DNA from: Dugong dugon
Taxonomy: Eukaryota; Chordata; Mammalia; Sirenia; Dugongidae
NCBI GenBank assembly: GCA_030035585.1
Contig: CM057481.1
Span: 62,319,128 to 62,383,127 of the forward strand
Direction of reading: 5' to 3'
DNA length: 64,000 bases
A model generated the notes under the pieces. The model worked only from the letters and a program-made list of their open reading frames with translations, was not told the DNA's origin and searched no databases. A program made the position numbers and the translations under genes. Shown here one piece after another: positions 21,698 to 33,539 of this stretch; the first letter of the stretch is position 1; each line of letters begins with the position of its first letter.

Positions 21698-22810
21698 TTA
21701 TAGAACATAGTTTGGGAAAAAAGCTAACCTGGGAGACATGTAGATTTCCTGTCTGCATTTTGCAGTAAGTCAGCAGGAACTCTAGGAAGTCAGAAATGCC
21801 CTGATTCCATCAAGTTCTCACAAAATTTGGGGAGAACAGACCTCCTGACAGAAAAGAATCCATATGGCAAATAACTGCAAGAAAAACCCTTCTCTTGGTG
21901 AAAGGATTTTGTCACCATCTAGAAAGTGACCAAATGGAGCCTTCTGGACCTGTGTAAGTGTGGGTGCCAGGGGACGTGGGGGAGGTCTATGTGGGTAACA
22001 GCTGAATGAGCATATATTGTTTGTTGGACTCCCCTAGTGTTTTAGCCAGTTGTTTTCATAGTTAATACTGTCTCTTTTTCACATTGTAATAATTCTTCAT
22101 GCTTAACAGTCATCTATACAACTTGACTTTATAGACACCAAGAGTTTCCTGCCACCAAATCTGTCTTGTTACCTGAAGCTGGGCCTGAATTGTCTTCCAT
22201 CAAATGTACTCTGCTTGGGCTAAGCTTTCACTTCCATAAGACTTCTTGGAGGAGACAGACACTATCACCTTGCGTGAAATAATTTATCGGATTAGGGTAG
22301 GCACCAGGCAGGGTCCCAGGCCATGCATAGTCCCTACAGGGGAAGAGAATGGGAACCTGTTGGGTAGGTAGTTCATGCGGTGGCTAGCTTGGGACAGCAG
22401 CAGGGTACTTGAAGGAGGAGGTTGGCCTGAGCATTCATTTCCAGGATTCCTGCTAAATTCCAGGGCTCAGATTCTCCAGCTCCATCTTCAATTGATCAAT
22501 CCATTCCTCCCCCAATGTCACCCTGTGCCCAGGGTCACTTTACTGCTTCCTAGGAGAAGTTTATTCTTGGCATGCCATTCTTAAACTTGTGTTTACTGAA
22601 GATTTGAAGATTATGAGAAAGTAATACTAGCTTTGGATCCACCCTCATTCTTCTCACTCATCAACCCCTGCCTCTCTAGAGAAATGATTCTGCCTACAAA
22701 TTTGATCCTGGTGGTCTCAACTTTGACTAAGCACTTTACAAGATTTTGCAACTCCTAATGCTTTCCTAAGAGCAATTCTGGAGCCAGTTAATAAAAATGT
22801 TTTTATTGCC
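21698..22810. other. Unassigned stretch
   Basis: No repeat, exon or RNA gene is recognised. Short frames only (up to 69 codons at 22,375-22,584). Confidence 0.35.
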
Positions 22811-22999
22811 CCTACCGTATCAGCCAGGATCAGCCAGAAAACAGATGTATTTTTGATATTTAAAGTAGGAAGAGACTTAATTAGAAAATTATAGGCTTAC
22901 ACAACTGTTGGAAACCTGAGGAAGTGAAGATCAAGGAGGTTATTTTCAGGAAATATGGAAGTGTGAAGATTACAGGAAATCTCAGTTCCTATAGTGCTT

Positions 23000-23205
23000 A
23001 AGGAGTCCCTGGGTGGTGCAATGGTTAACACACTAGGCTGCTAACTGAAAGGTTGGAGGTTTGAGTTCACCCAGAGGCACCTCAGAAGAAAGACTTGGCG
23101 ATCTATTTCTGAGAAATCAGCCACTGAAAACCATGTGGAGCACAGTTCTACTCTGACATACATGGAGTCATCATGAGTAGGGGTTGACTCAATAACAACT
23201 GGTAC
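23000..23205 (+). mobile_element. AfroSINE, RTE-like-middle type
   Basis: Head GGAGTCCCTGGGTGGTGCAA, B-box region GGTTGGAGGTTTGAGTTC, middle AGAAGAAAGACTTGGCGATC through GAGAAATCAGCCACTG, and tail CATGAGTAGGGGTTGACTC. The middle aligns with the RTE 5' region at 56,551-56,599. Confidence 0.9.
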
Positions 23206-23389
23206 AGGTACTGGTAGTGCTAACATGGGAGATTCTTGGGAGGATGCCCAAAGAGGCTTGGAGGTGCTACTGATGATTTCAGTTGTTGCACTGATGAGAA
23301 ATGATTTCAAAACCCCACTACTGTTGGTCCGATGCACCTGAAAATAATGGCTTCTCCACTTATTCTGCCTCCCAAATTTTGCACACGTG

Positions 23390-23556
23390 TTCTTTATAAA
23401 CCCATTGCCATCAAGTTGATTCCGATTCATGTGACCCTATAGGTCAGAATAGAACTGCCCCATAGGGCTTCCTAGGAGTGGTTACGGGATTCGAACTGCT
23501 GACCTTTTGGCTAACAGCCATAGCTCTTAACCACTGTACCATCAGTGTCCTTTATA
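23390..23556 (-). mobile_element. AfroSINE, short type, minus strand
   Basis: Body at 23,398-23,548: reversed tail CCATTGCCATCAAGTTGATT, reversed B-box GGGATTCGAACTGCTGACC, reversed head TTAACCACTGTACCATCAG. Short flanking repeats (CTTTATA) look like a target-site duplication. Confidence 0.92.
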
Positions 23557-23640
23557 GGAGGGATCAAATTGGAATCCTACTGACAAAAGAGTCTGGGAAA
23601 TGTAGTTCCCAGTCTTTTAATCTCTGAGGTACAGAGATGT

Positions 23641-24734
23641 TTTAGAAGGGGAGGGTGGTACTGGGGATCAGTAAGCAATATCCCTTGTCCTCTTATTTAT
23701 ACATGATTTCAGGAGGTGAAGGAAAGCACGAGACACGTTGGATGTACAGGGATGAGGCTGGTTTGACTGAAGCAGAGGCTTCCTATGTCATGAGAGACAG
23801 GGCCAGGAATTCATTTGGTGACCAGGTTGTGGGGGCCTTCAGATGCCAGAATAAGGGTCCAGTGAAGACATTCCATTAGTAAGCTATGCTATTAGAAAAA
23901 AGGATGAAGAAGATAAATCTGGCAGCAGGGTGCAGGAAGGACAGGGCATGGGACCTAGGGACAAGGATAAGTTGGTAGGGCTGAGTATCACTGCTAGCCC
24001 CTGGCTCTGCTCCCTTCTCCATGGTTGGGAATCTAGATTTGGATTCTTCCCCTGTAATAGTCACTGAGGAGGTGAGACCTTGAAGTAAACAATACCATCC
24101 TGGAGGGAGTCATCAAGGCAGTTGTAAAGCCCTGTGTTTTAATATTTGTGGACTTGCCACCAATTTAACAGGGTCTTGAACAAGGTCACAAGAAAATACC
24201 ATCTCCCTCTCTGATGAACTGCTGATGCACAATAACTATTATTGTGACTGCCAAAAACAAATCTGCTTTTATAGGCTGTTTATTTTCAAAAGTGAAAGCT
24301 TTTGGAAATTACATTTGAGTCGATTTTTCTGTCAGCCTTTAAACAGTGACAAGTGAGTGTTCTTAGGGATCAATGCCTTCCTCATGGGTCTCCAATTCTA
24401 ATCTGACCAATCAATCAATAGGTCAATCAACCAATCTGGCAAAGTGCAGAGGGTGGTGGTCGTAGGGCGTCTTCGGAGTATGATTAGGTAGCCATGGCTA
24501 AAGGAAAGGATGATCTGAGTGGAAGTGGACTATAGCATGGGAGAAATAGAAACATGGAAGGTTTTGAATTTCCCACTCATGAGCCTGGGCTTAATGCTGA
24601 TGCAGTAGTGAGGCTTGGAAGAGTCTGGAGCAGAAGGGAGGAAGAAAGACACAGTGGAGGTCACGTGTGAGTCAGCTGTGAGTGCCCAGGAAAGATTCTA
24701 AAGTGGGCCTGCAAGGTGTGACCATGCACAGTGA
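23641..24734. other. Unassigned stretch
   Basis: No recognisable repeat or gene. The 74-codon frame at 23,655-23,879 has no recognisable product. Confidence 0.35.
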
Positions 24735-24760
24735 CCTTGGCATGACCTCACTTAATCTCA

Positions 24761-25000
24761 GGCCTTTGAACTGGTTTGTTCTGGTTTGAACCCCTGCTGA
24801 GAATTTGCATTTCTAACATTTGCATTTCTGCTGGTTAGGGACCAATTCTGAGAACCACTAGTAGGGCAATGGGTCTCAAAATTAATTATACATAAGAATC
24901 ACGTGGGGATTTGTTAAAATGTAGATTCTGATTCAGTAAATCTGGGGTGGAAATGCAAATTTGCAGCAGAGGTTGAACGAGAACGAACTGGTTCAAAGCC
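24761..25000. mobile_element. Foldback element with MER5-like core
   Basis: The left arm (24,761-24,814, GGCCTTTGAACTGGTTTGTT...TTTGCATTTC) and right arm (24,949-25,000, ending CGAACTGGTTCAAAGCC) are inverted repeats of about 52 bp. Between them lies text like the MER5/hAT consensus (TCTGAGAACCACTAG, CATAAGAATCACGTGGGGAT, GATTCTGATTCAGTAAATCT). The whole can fold into a long hairpin. It is probably a non-autonomous DNA transposon. Confidence 0.6.
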
Positions 25001-25224
25001 CTGCTCAATCTAAAGAAGAAACAAAACAGGGCAGAAGTCTGCATGCAGAGTGACCATGCTTCACCTGACATCTGTTTTTTAACTTAATGCTGAGTTTGAA
25101 ATTAGGAAGCTTGAACTTCTTCTCCATATATGTATCCACACACACTTAACGTGTACACAAATGACTGCTAATTGAATCTCAATTGTAAATGATGAATTTT
25201 ACTTGATAAAATATGGCTAAAAAT

Positions 25225-26652
25225 TTGTTGTTGTTAGGTGACTTCGAGTCAGTTCTGGCTCATAGTGACACTATGTATAACAGACTGAAACACTGCTCAG
25301 TCCTGCACCATCCTCACAATCATTGCTATGCTTGAGCCCATTGTTGCAGCCACTGTGTCAATCCATCTCGCCGAGGGCCTTCCTCTTTTTTGCTGACTCT
25401 TTACTTTACCAAGCATGATGTCCTTCTCCAGAGACTGGTTCCTATTGATAACATGTCGAAAGTATGTGAGACGTAGTCTCACCGTCCTTGCTTCTAAGGA
25501 GTGTTCTATTTGTACTTCTTCCATGACAGATTTGTTCATTCTTCTGGTGGTTCATGGTATATTCAGTATTCTTTGCTAACACCACAATTCAAATGTGTCA
25601 ATTCTTTGGTCTTCCCTATTCATCGTTCAGCTTTCCTGTGCGTATGTGGTGATTGAAAACACCATGGCTTGGTCAGGCACACCTTAGTCTTCAGGGTGAC
25701 ATCTTTGCTTTTTAACATTTTAAAGAGGTCTTTGGCATCAGATTTTCCCAATGAAGTACGTCATTAGATTTCTTGACTGCTACTTCCATTGGGTGTTGAT
25801 TGTGGATCAAAGTAAAATGAAATCCTTGACAACTTCAATCTTTTCTCCATTTATTATGATGTTGCTTATTGGTCCAGTTGTGAGGATCTTTGTTTTCTTT
25901 ATGTTGATGTGTAATTCATATTGAAGGCTGTGGTCTTTGATCTTCATCAGTAAGTGCTTCAAGTCTTCTTCACTTGCAGCAAGCAAGCTTGTGTCATCTG
26001 CATATCGCAGGTTGTTAATGAGTCTTCCTCCAGTCCTCGGATGCTGTGTTCTTCATATAGTCTAGCTTCTTGGATTATTTGCTCAGCATACAGATCGAAT
26101 AAGTATGGTGAAAGGATACAACCCTGACACACACCTTTCCTAACTTTAAACCATGGAGTATTCCCTTGTTCTGTCTGAATGAATGTGTCTTGTTCTATGT
26201 ACAGGTTCCTCATGAGCACAATTAAGTGTTGTGGAATTCCCATTCTTTGAAATGTTATCCATAATTTGTTATGATCCACACAGTCATATGCCTTTGCATA
26301 GTCAATAAAATACAGGTAAACATCTTTCTGGTATTCTCTGCTTTCAGCCATGATCCGTCTGACATCAGCTATGATACCCCTCATTCCAAGTCCTCTTCTG
26401 AATCCAGCTAGAATTTCTGGCAGTTCCTTGTCTATGTACTGCTGCAGCCACTTTTGAATGATCTTCAGCAAAATTTTACTTGCATGTGGTATTGATGATA
26501 TTGTTCAATAATTTATGCATTCCACTGGATCATCTTTCTCGGGAATGGGCATAAATATGGATCTCTTCCAGTTGGTTGGCCAGGTAGCTGTCTTCCAAAT
26601 TTCTTAGCATAGATGAGTAAGGACTTCCAATACTGCATCCATTTGTTGAAAC
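25225..26652 (-). mobile_element. RTE-clade LINE with longest surviving RT frame
   Basis: This minus-strand RTE of about 1.4 kb has its (AAC)n end at 25,225. A 170-codon frame at 25,959-26,471 carries most of the reverse-transcriptase palm: YLYFIDYAKAYDCVDHNKLW (motif A), then GVCQGCILSPYLFDLYAEQI (motif B). The YADD box (complement of 25,993-26,004) is present in DNA but out of frame, after a frameshift just upstream that makes the protein read TTCDMQMTQ. It lacks the endonuclease part, so it is 5' truncated. It is the least damaged RTE here but still non-functional. Confidence 0.93.
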
Positions 26653-27039
26653 TGCATGGAAAGTATGAAAGTATAAAGTATGAGTTCTACTACTGAATCG
26701 CCATTGCATCCACCTACTAGTACTGTATTACCTTTAATTTGATTAAATAAAATACATGTCAGTGATTATTAATTGAATACTTATAATGTTAACATGATTG
26801 TGGTAGGTGTCATGAGGAACTGAAAAAGAGCTGAGAGGTGGTCCCTGTGGAAATATTGACAGACCCTTATTGCATTAGGCTTTCTCCTGGGGCTTCAAAA
26901 CCTATACAATGGACTTTAATAATATTAACTATACTCACATATTGCTTGAAAGTTTTCAAAGGAGTTTCACATACGTCATCAAAGCGTCAAAATGGCTTTG
27001 CCCAGTAAGAAGGGGAGGCATTGATTACCATTACTGAAT
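26653..27039. other. Unassigned stretch
   Basis: No repeat or gene recognised. The left edge is the truncated 5' end of the RTE copy. Confidence 0.4.
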
Positions 27040-27840
27040 GTTTTTGTCAAAGATTCTATAGAAGTATCCTTAACAAAAGGGAGAAAATACAGAACAGAAT
27101 TTCAAATTCTTATGGAATCCAGACTTTCTGGAACCACTGAGGCTCGAGGAACCCCCAAAGTCATTGCCCTGAGATAATCTTTAAACCTTAAACCCAAAAT
27201 ATCCCCTACAGTCTTCTTTAAACCCAAACTATAGTTTAGCTTAATTAGTAAACAATGTCTACCTTGAGCACATCTACTCCTCACTTCATTATCTGACATT
27301 TTGCTTTTATGACAATAATAAAAAATCTACTATCCAACTATTTTGCGCATTAATGACATATATCTGGCAGTAATGAATACCAAAGTGTGAGGTGACAGTA
27401 ACACTGGCTGTAACAGTTAAGATTATGTGTCAGCTTGGCTGGACCATGAGTTTCAGTGATTTGGCAGTTTATGTAATGATGTAGTTATCTTCCATTTTGT
27501 GATCTGATGTGGTCACCCACCATTTTTGCACAATGCTGGTTTTCAAGTAATGACCTGGTCTTTGGAACCTAACCATGTTGCTAAGTGAGGAGTGGGTGTA
27601 TTATGCTCTTGTAAAGAACCAGCTATATGGGAGCAAGTTGACAACAGCAACTTGAAAGGATAGGAAGTTTAGGGGGCAGTGAATTTATGTCAATGGGGAG
27701 GAGCAATTCATAAAAGGAGAGTGAGAATGGTTGCACAACTTGAAGAATGTAATCAATGTCACTGAATTGTACATGAAGAAAATTTTGAATTGGTATATGT
27801 TTCGCCGTGTATATTTTCAATAACAATAAAAAAAAGAAAT
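27040..27840 (+). mobile_element. L1 3' UTR fragment split by an LTR piece
   Basis: Homologous to 56,990-57,465. Shared text includes AGATTCTATAGAAGTATCCT, TCATTGCCCTGAGATAATCT, ACTTGAAGAATGTAATCAAT and GTGTATATTTTCAATAACAA, ending in an A-rich tail. Foreign sequence at about 27,270-27,585 interrupts it, including an LTR-like piece. Confidence 0.72.
27415..27585 (+). mobile_element. Partial ERVL-type LTR
   Basis: AGATTATGTGTCAGCTTGGC and ACCATGAGTTTCAGTGATTT match in reverse the end of the LTR at 28,210-28,785 (GAATCATGACCCAGCCAAGT). It is truncated and embedded in the L1 3' fragment. Confidence 0.55.
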
Positions 27841-27876
27841 TAAAAAATAGAAGAGGAGGCATTATTTCTTAAGTTT

Positions 27877-28010
27877 TTTTTTTTTTTTTTTTTTTTTTAA
27901 GATGAGAAAATTAACCTTGAGAGAGGTGAGGTCAAAGACCTTGACTGAAGTCACACAGCTAGGACATGGTGGTCAAATTCATGGCAACACAAGGTTGCCA
28001 TATTTTTAAC
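27877..28010 (-). repeat. Poly-T run and MIR fragment (minus)
   Basis: A run of about 21 T (27,877-27,898) is followed by GATGAGAAAATTAACCTTGA and CTGAAGTCACACAGCTAGGA, which is the reverse complement of the MIR core. Confidence 0.65.
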
Positions 28011-28209
28011 TCTTAAAGTTGTTTTATATCTATTGTTTCAAAACTTTGTAATATTTTTATCATCATTAAAAGCATTTATTGAACATTAACCAGCACAGTT
28101 AGAAAGGTGGGTGATCTGGTTTGTCTCTCTTATTAGGTTAGCCACTCTTCCAGGATTTCTTACATATTATATGTATGTTTCTAAGGATTCCCTCTCTTCC
28201 TTCCTATCT

Positions 28210-28785
28210 TAGGCTGCATTCTCCAGAGAGGTAAAATCAGTAAAGCATATAAATATATATATATAGAGAGATTTATACCAAGGAACCAGCTCACGCAGTT
28301 GTAGAGGCTAGAACGTCCTAAGTCCTTGTGTTAGGCTGGAGGCTTCTTCTGATTCACATAGCTGCAGAAGCTGGCAAACTGAAGATCAGCAAGTCAGACA
28401 GCAGGGCTCTGGCTCACAGGCTGCAGAGACTGACAATCCCAAGATCAGCAGCCAAAACGGCAGGTAAGCTGCTATCTCAAATTCCAAGAACTGGAGGTCA
28501 GACTAACAGGAGCTGGCTGCAGGATCCAGAGTGAGCAAAAGCCCACGAGACTTACCAGAAACTCCACCTATATTGGATTCAGGCCACACCCCCAGGGAAA
28601 CTCCCTTTTAGCTGATTGGTGATTGGCTACTCACAGCAGATACCATCATGGAGGTGATCACATTATATCAGAGCTCATCATGGAGGTGATTACATCATTA
28701 TATGACTGCCAAACTACATCATAACTGCCAAACCACTGAGAATCATGACCCAGCCAAGTTGACACATAACCTTAACAATCATACT
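28210..28785 (-). mobile_element. ERVL-type LTR, minus strand
   Basis: The plus strand starts GGCTGCATTCTCCAGAGAGG, has a (TA)n at 28,242-28,264, CAAGGAACCAGCTCACGCAG and a duplicated 'catcatggaggtgat' unit (28,647 and 28,678), and ends CAGCCAAGTTGACACATAAC. This is the usual layout of an antisense ERVL/MaLR-type LTR. Confidence 0.65.
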
Positions 28786-29059
28786 CCCTTATCTGGTAAA
28801 TACTTTTTGAGCTGTTCCTGGGTGCCATAAGAATGAGCTCTCTGACAGCTGCCAAATATTTGGCAACCAACCCTCTGTGTCTTTGTGGTGCTGGGAACCC
28901 ACTGAACTCATTACCTGTTGGTTTTGGATTTTTAAATTTTGTTTCCTTCCAGACTTCAAAGAATTTAGTTCTTCACCATCCCCAAATTATGCTTTACTTT
29001 TCTAAGGTCACTGCCTACATCTCTTTTGTTTTTTCATTGAGGTCTTTCTGACCACTGCC

Positions 29060-29600
29060 CAGGGACTCAGCTTCCACACATTAAGTCAACAGTGTCTGGT
29101 GAGCACCTACAGTTGGCAAAGGTCCCTGCTGCCATGGAGCTCACATTCTATTGGGAGGAGACAGACAACTAACTAATGAATATTATTATTAAGTATACAT
29201 GATTAATTTAAGTATATAAATAAGTAACTAATAGCATTTAGTGACATATGTTATGGATAAAAGTAAAGCAGGGAAGGGGGCTAAGGGATGCCAGGGTGAG
29301 TTATCAAAGATGGCCCCTTGAAAGGATAGCATTTGAGTAGAACCCACAGGGATGAGGGGTGAGCATGTGGCTGTGCAAGAAGAACTCTTTCCTACCAAGG
29401 GAAGAGCAAGTACAAAGGCTGGGAAGTGGGAGTGCCCTGGCCTGGTCCTGGAATAGCAAGGAGGCTAGGAGGCTGGATGGAAAGAAAGAAGTAGAGAAGT
29501 GGTAGTGCAGCCAGAGGGATGAAGGGAGAGGTGGTCCTGTGTGGTTTAATAGGCCTTTGTAAAAATGGTGGCGTTCCTCCAAGTGGAAAGCCATCACAGG
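29060..29600 (+). repeat. L2-like LINE 3' fragment
   Basis: TGGTGAGCACCTACAGTTGG, CATGGAGCTCACATTCTATT and GAGGAGACAGACAACTAAC follow the well-known L2 3' pattern. The following GC-richer text (GGAAGAGCAAGTACAAAGGC) continues it. Confidence 0.55.
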
Positions 29601-29719
29601 GCTCCACCTGACTGAGACCTAGAAACCTCGCCTGGGTAGGGAGGGCACTCCTCAAGGTACCTGGACTCTGCCAGCCACAGTTGCTGGAGCAGAGGGGGCA
29701 TGGTGTACAGGCCAAGCAT

Positions 29720-29830
29720 ATTGTCTGGTGTCAGCAGTAACTGTGATTTGGGGCTAATCATTTACTTCTTTGAGCCTCAGTTTTTTCCACTGTAAAATGG
29801 GGATTATATAGCAATACCTACTTATAGAGT
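29720..29830 (+). repeat. MIR fragment
   Basis: TTTGAGCCTCAGTTTTTTCC and CTGTAAAATGGGGATTATAT are the MIR 3' half in sense orientation. Confidence 0.65.
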
Positions 29831-30063
29831 CATTCTTCCTGGCTGTTCAGCATCTGAAACTCCTTCTTGAGTTTGGGAAATTCTCTTAGGATTTCTTAGG
29901 ATTCTCTTAAGATTCCTCTTAGCAGTCTTGAGAAAAGTAGAGCCTATCTCTCCTATAGAAGCTAAAAACATTAGACGTTTGCTTTCCCAGTCCCCCTCAC
30001 AATCAGGGTGCAGGAAAGCAAAGGAAGTTCCATTGGTCAGACACACTAGCCATAATGGGAAGA

Positions 30064-30120
30064 TGGGTGTGTGTGTGTGTGAGTACATGTGCATGTGTAT
30101 GTGTGTGCGTGTGTGTGTGG
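30064..30120. repeat. (GT)n microsatellite
   Basis: Imperfect GT/GTGC array of about 55 bases. Confidence 0.92.
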
Positions 30121-30465
30121 CTGGGGAGAAGGTAGGTAGGGAGGGGGGAGCTAAGGAAGACTTACTCTCTGACCACAGAGGTGATTACATCAGCATCCAG
30201 TGCTGAGGCTGTGGCGGCCACAGAGCAAGTGCAGCAGTGGTGGCTGGGGCCAGAGGGGACAGTGTGGGTGCTGTATGCAGTGCTGGTGGAGGCAGCAGTG
30301 GTGGCCTTGCCAGGCCAGCCTCTTGCACTGTGGTTTGGACCTTGTTCCTCACTCAGTGGTTGTGAGCCTGGAGATTGTGTGAGCTACTTAATTGCTTCTT
30401 TTCTTAAGTAAACCAAAGTTTGATGGCAGCAGGTGTAGGAGTGGGTGGGAGGGAACTGATAGACT
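30121..30465. other. GC-richer unassigned stretch
   Basis: GC rises here (for example GTGGCGGCCACAGAGCAAG). Two overlapping plus frames of 76 and 60 codons (30,181-30,411) read low-complexity W/A/V-rich peptide with no recognisable family. I see no promoter or splice evidence. Confidence 0.3.
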
Positions 30466-30469
30466 TAGT

Positions 30470-30690
30470 CCTTTTTAAAAAATTGTTTTATTGTGGTAAA
30501 TATATATATGTGTATATATACACACACATATATAAAACAAAGCATTTGCCAATTCAACAATTTTTTACATCTACAATTCAGTGACATTGGTTATATTCAT
30601 CAAGTTGTGCAACCATCACCGCTATCTATTTCTAAATTGTTGTACCACCATTAACAGAAAATCTAGGCTTACCCCTTTCTTAGGGACTCG
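30470..30690 (-). mobile_element. Old L1 3' end, minus strand
   Basis: The plus strand has TTGTTTTATTGTGGTAAATA, a TA/CA dinucleotide block, TACAATTCAGTGACATTGGT and GTTGTGCAACCATCACC. This is the antisense of an L1 3' UTR of the type also seen at 12.5 kb. Confidence 0.6.
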
Positions 30691-33535
30691 TTTATAAAGT
30701 AAATAAGGAGAAGAGGATTAAATAATATAATCTGTTGCCTTGTTTTCAAAATAATAATGAATTCCTAACCTTCTCTCTGATCCAATTTGCATTTTCTCGT
30801 TGAGCTATCAACAATCCTTCTTACACATTGTTCTATAGCTCTGTATCTGTGCTCCATGAGAATATAAGCTCCAGGAGGACAGGGTTAGTTTTCTTTTCCT
30901 TGCTCAATTCCCAGGGCCTAGGGCAGCACCTGGTACATAGTATATTCTCAGTTGATTGAATAAAATCAGTTGATTTGGGAAAACAAAAAAAACTACCAAT
31001 CATTCAAGATGTTTTTTTATTGTCTTCTTCCCCGTATCCTATTAAAATTAGAAAGCCAGACTTTTTGCTTCTGATTAACTAGTTAATTAATTTGTTCATG
31101 GTGCCTCTTCCACAGGCCAATCCCAACATGAGATGTTATCAGACTTTCTTTCCAGAAGATTGATCCTGGTGTAGCTCTTGGACTCCAGGCCTCTCTGCCT
31201 AAGGAGAGAGGAATGCACCTAGATAAACAAGTTAAGACTCTGACGGTCCCTGGTCCATGTTCCTTCTGAATGGTTTTCCCCTTATTTGACTTTTTGATTC
31301 CTACAATGCGCTGTGACAACAAATAAAGATCCAACTGCCACACCCAAGCTGAGTGCCTGGCTCTGACCCAGCTTTGCAGTGATCAAGATTCAAGTTGCTG
31401 CTTCAGCAAAAACACAAATGACTCTGCCATAAATTGTTAGGGGCCTATTTTTAACATTGGAAATCAGAAAGCCAAATCAGTGGCTGCCAAGGATATACTG
31501 TGTACACATACCCTGGCTCAGGTAATTTTTCCAGAAGACCCTGCGCAGCTCAAGTTTTGTTTCAGTCAAAACTCCCTATGGTATGATTGGGCTGCTGTGT
31601 ATTAGCATAGCAGGCTTTCCTTCCCTGTCACGTGACGAGTCTCCAGCCCAACCCATGAAAATCAGGGAAATTTCATGAGAATTACTATGGTCCCATTTAC
31701 ATTTTGGAACAAATTCTAGCCTCTGCTTGATTTATCCTGTTGCCCTTTAAACAAATTACAATAACCCTGAAATTCTACAAGTGGATACATCAAGAAATTA
31801 AATAAAAACAGAAACAATCTGAAAGTGAAAGATAAATTCCTTTTCCTTGTGGGAGCTTCCTTCTTGCTACTAATCTGCACAGTGGTCACTTTAGTTTTCC
31901 TCATTAACATTACACTTTGCGTCTCTACAGCACGGCAGTGTACTTTCCATCTTTACCCTGCCTCTTTGCCATGTGGCTTCCAAGGGAGCATTTTCAGCCA
32001 AGGGGATAGACAGGTGCAGATGAAAAAGAAGATAGGGCAAGCCATTGCAGATAATTTGTCCATCTCAAATCTGCCAAAAAAGAAATGTAAGCAGTGAGAA
32101 TTTATGGAAAGACTTTTTAAGGCTCTAATGGAAAGCAAGCGCTTAATGGAAAGTTATTTGCTTTCCTAGCCCTAAGTCCAGGACTCAAACTGTAAACACG
32201 GAGTTTCAGGCATTTGCAGCAGGTATCTGGGAAGCAGATCACCTTTGCTCTAAACCGCTCTGAAACACCCCAAGGGGAGAATTAAGGAATCGGAAGGCCA
32301 GGCTGGCGCAGAGGAGCAAAATAACAATTAAAAGGTCTCTTTCATCTGCTACTGTGAATTGGTGTCCTGCAAGCTGGACTGGGCTGAGGTGGCTGTAATC
32401 AATGTGGGCTACAGTAGCTACTGCACAAATACCTCCCTTTCCCTCAGCTTTGCCTTGTAAATTTGGCCGACCAGTATCTTTCCACAAGGTAAGAGTGCAA
32501 GGACACAGGGATCCGAGGGTTGCACATCCCAATGCAAAGTTCTAGTGTCAGAAGGAGCCGGGGCTCCAGAGACCCAGACTGGGGAGCTGCCTCACCATGG
32601 AGAGTGGCCAAGTTCCTTAGGGGCACAGCTTAGAGATGGTGAAGCGTGCCTATGGACACCCTTAACCTTGACGTGTGAGTCTCCACCCATTTCACAGGTT
32701 AATTTCTGGTTAGCAAACTTCTATTGCATGATCACTTTGAGACAGGCACTGTGCTAGGCTCTAGGCTCTGGTATCATGGATGGGAAGTCATAATTCCTCT
32801 CTTGAATTGTCTGCATGTTAAGATGCAGTGAGATTATCAACATTTACTACGTGTTAGAGACATTGGAGGAACCTAAAAACACAGACACCTGAGTTCTGCA
32901 CAAACCAATTAAATCAGGATCCTGGGGGCAGGGCCCAGGATTAGTCTGTGGTTCATAATGTTTAAAAACCACTGTATACATTTGTACATGAACACAGGTT
33001 AATACCCATTTGCTTAATAGAACTAGACTGTGAGGTGATCAGACAGAGCTAAGTTTTCATCTGGAGGCAGAAGAAGAAAAGAGCTAGAGTTTTGGGCAGG
33101 GAGCAGCACATTCCTGAGACAGTCTGGGGGGCTTGTGGGCTTGGCCCCCAATGGGCACACTGGGAAAGACACTGTTTTGGAATTGTGCTGGAAGTACCGA
33201 AAGAAGGAATGAGCAATCTATTGACCAAGCATGTCTGTTTCACGGTTTTGCCCCAGGTCAGTCATGGTAGGGAGGATAGACTATGTGATGTGATGAACCA
33301 AATTAGTGTCTGAGCTCCAAGATGCTCTCTTTTCTATTCCTTCTGTTTTTCCCAAACCCCAAGGTGCCCTGACTCAATCATTACTAACTATGGGACTTGG
33401 CTCTGATTCTAAAGAGACAAAAGACACTGGGAAGCTCTGTGTTTACAGAAGAGGGTGAAGTCACTGCCCAAGATATTGCTCAGAGATGGCTTTTTATGTG
33501 AAAAGCAAATGGCTGCATGCTACTGCAATGGTGGA
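30691..33535. other. Long stretch with little recognisable repeat
   Basis: About 2.8 kb of mostly unassigned sequence. A possible MIR/L2-like piece lies near 32,700-32,790 (AGACAGGCACTGTGCTAGGC). Frames do not exceed 97 codons and none is recognisable. It is the best place in the window to look for conserved non-coding sequence. Confidence 0.35.
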
Positions 33536-33539
33536 CTCA

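Larger units (their letters stand above)
22815..23640. repeat. Probable old interspersed repeat hosting two AfroSINEs
   Basis: The text TCAGCCAGGATCAGCCAGAA, then ATTAGAAAATTATAGGCTTA and finally TCTGGGAAATGTAGTTCCCA near 23,590 is familiar from old mammalian repeats, probably LTR-like. I cannot name the family. AfroSINEs at 23,000-23,205 (plus) and 23,398-23,548 (minus) interrupt it. Confidence 0.4.
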
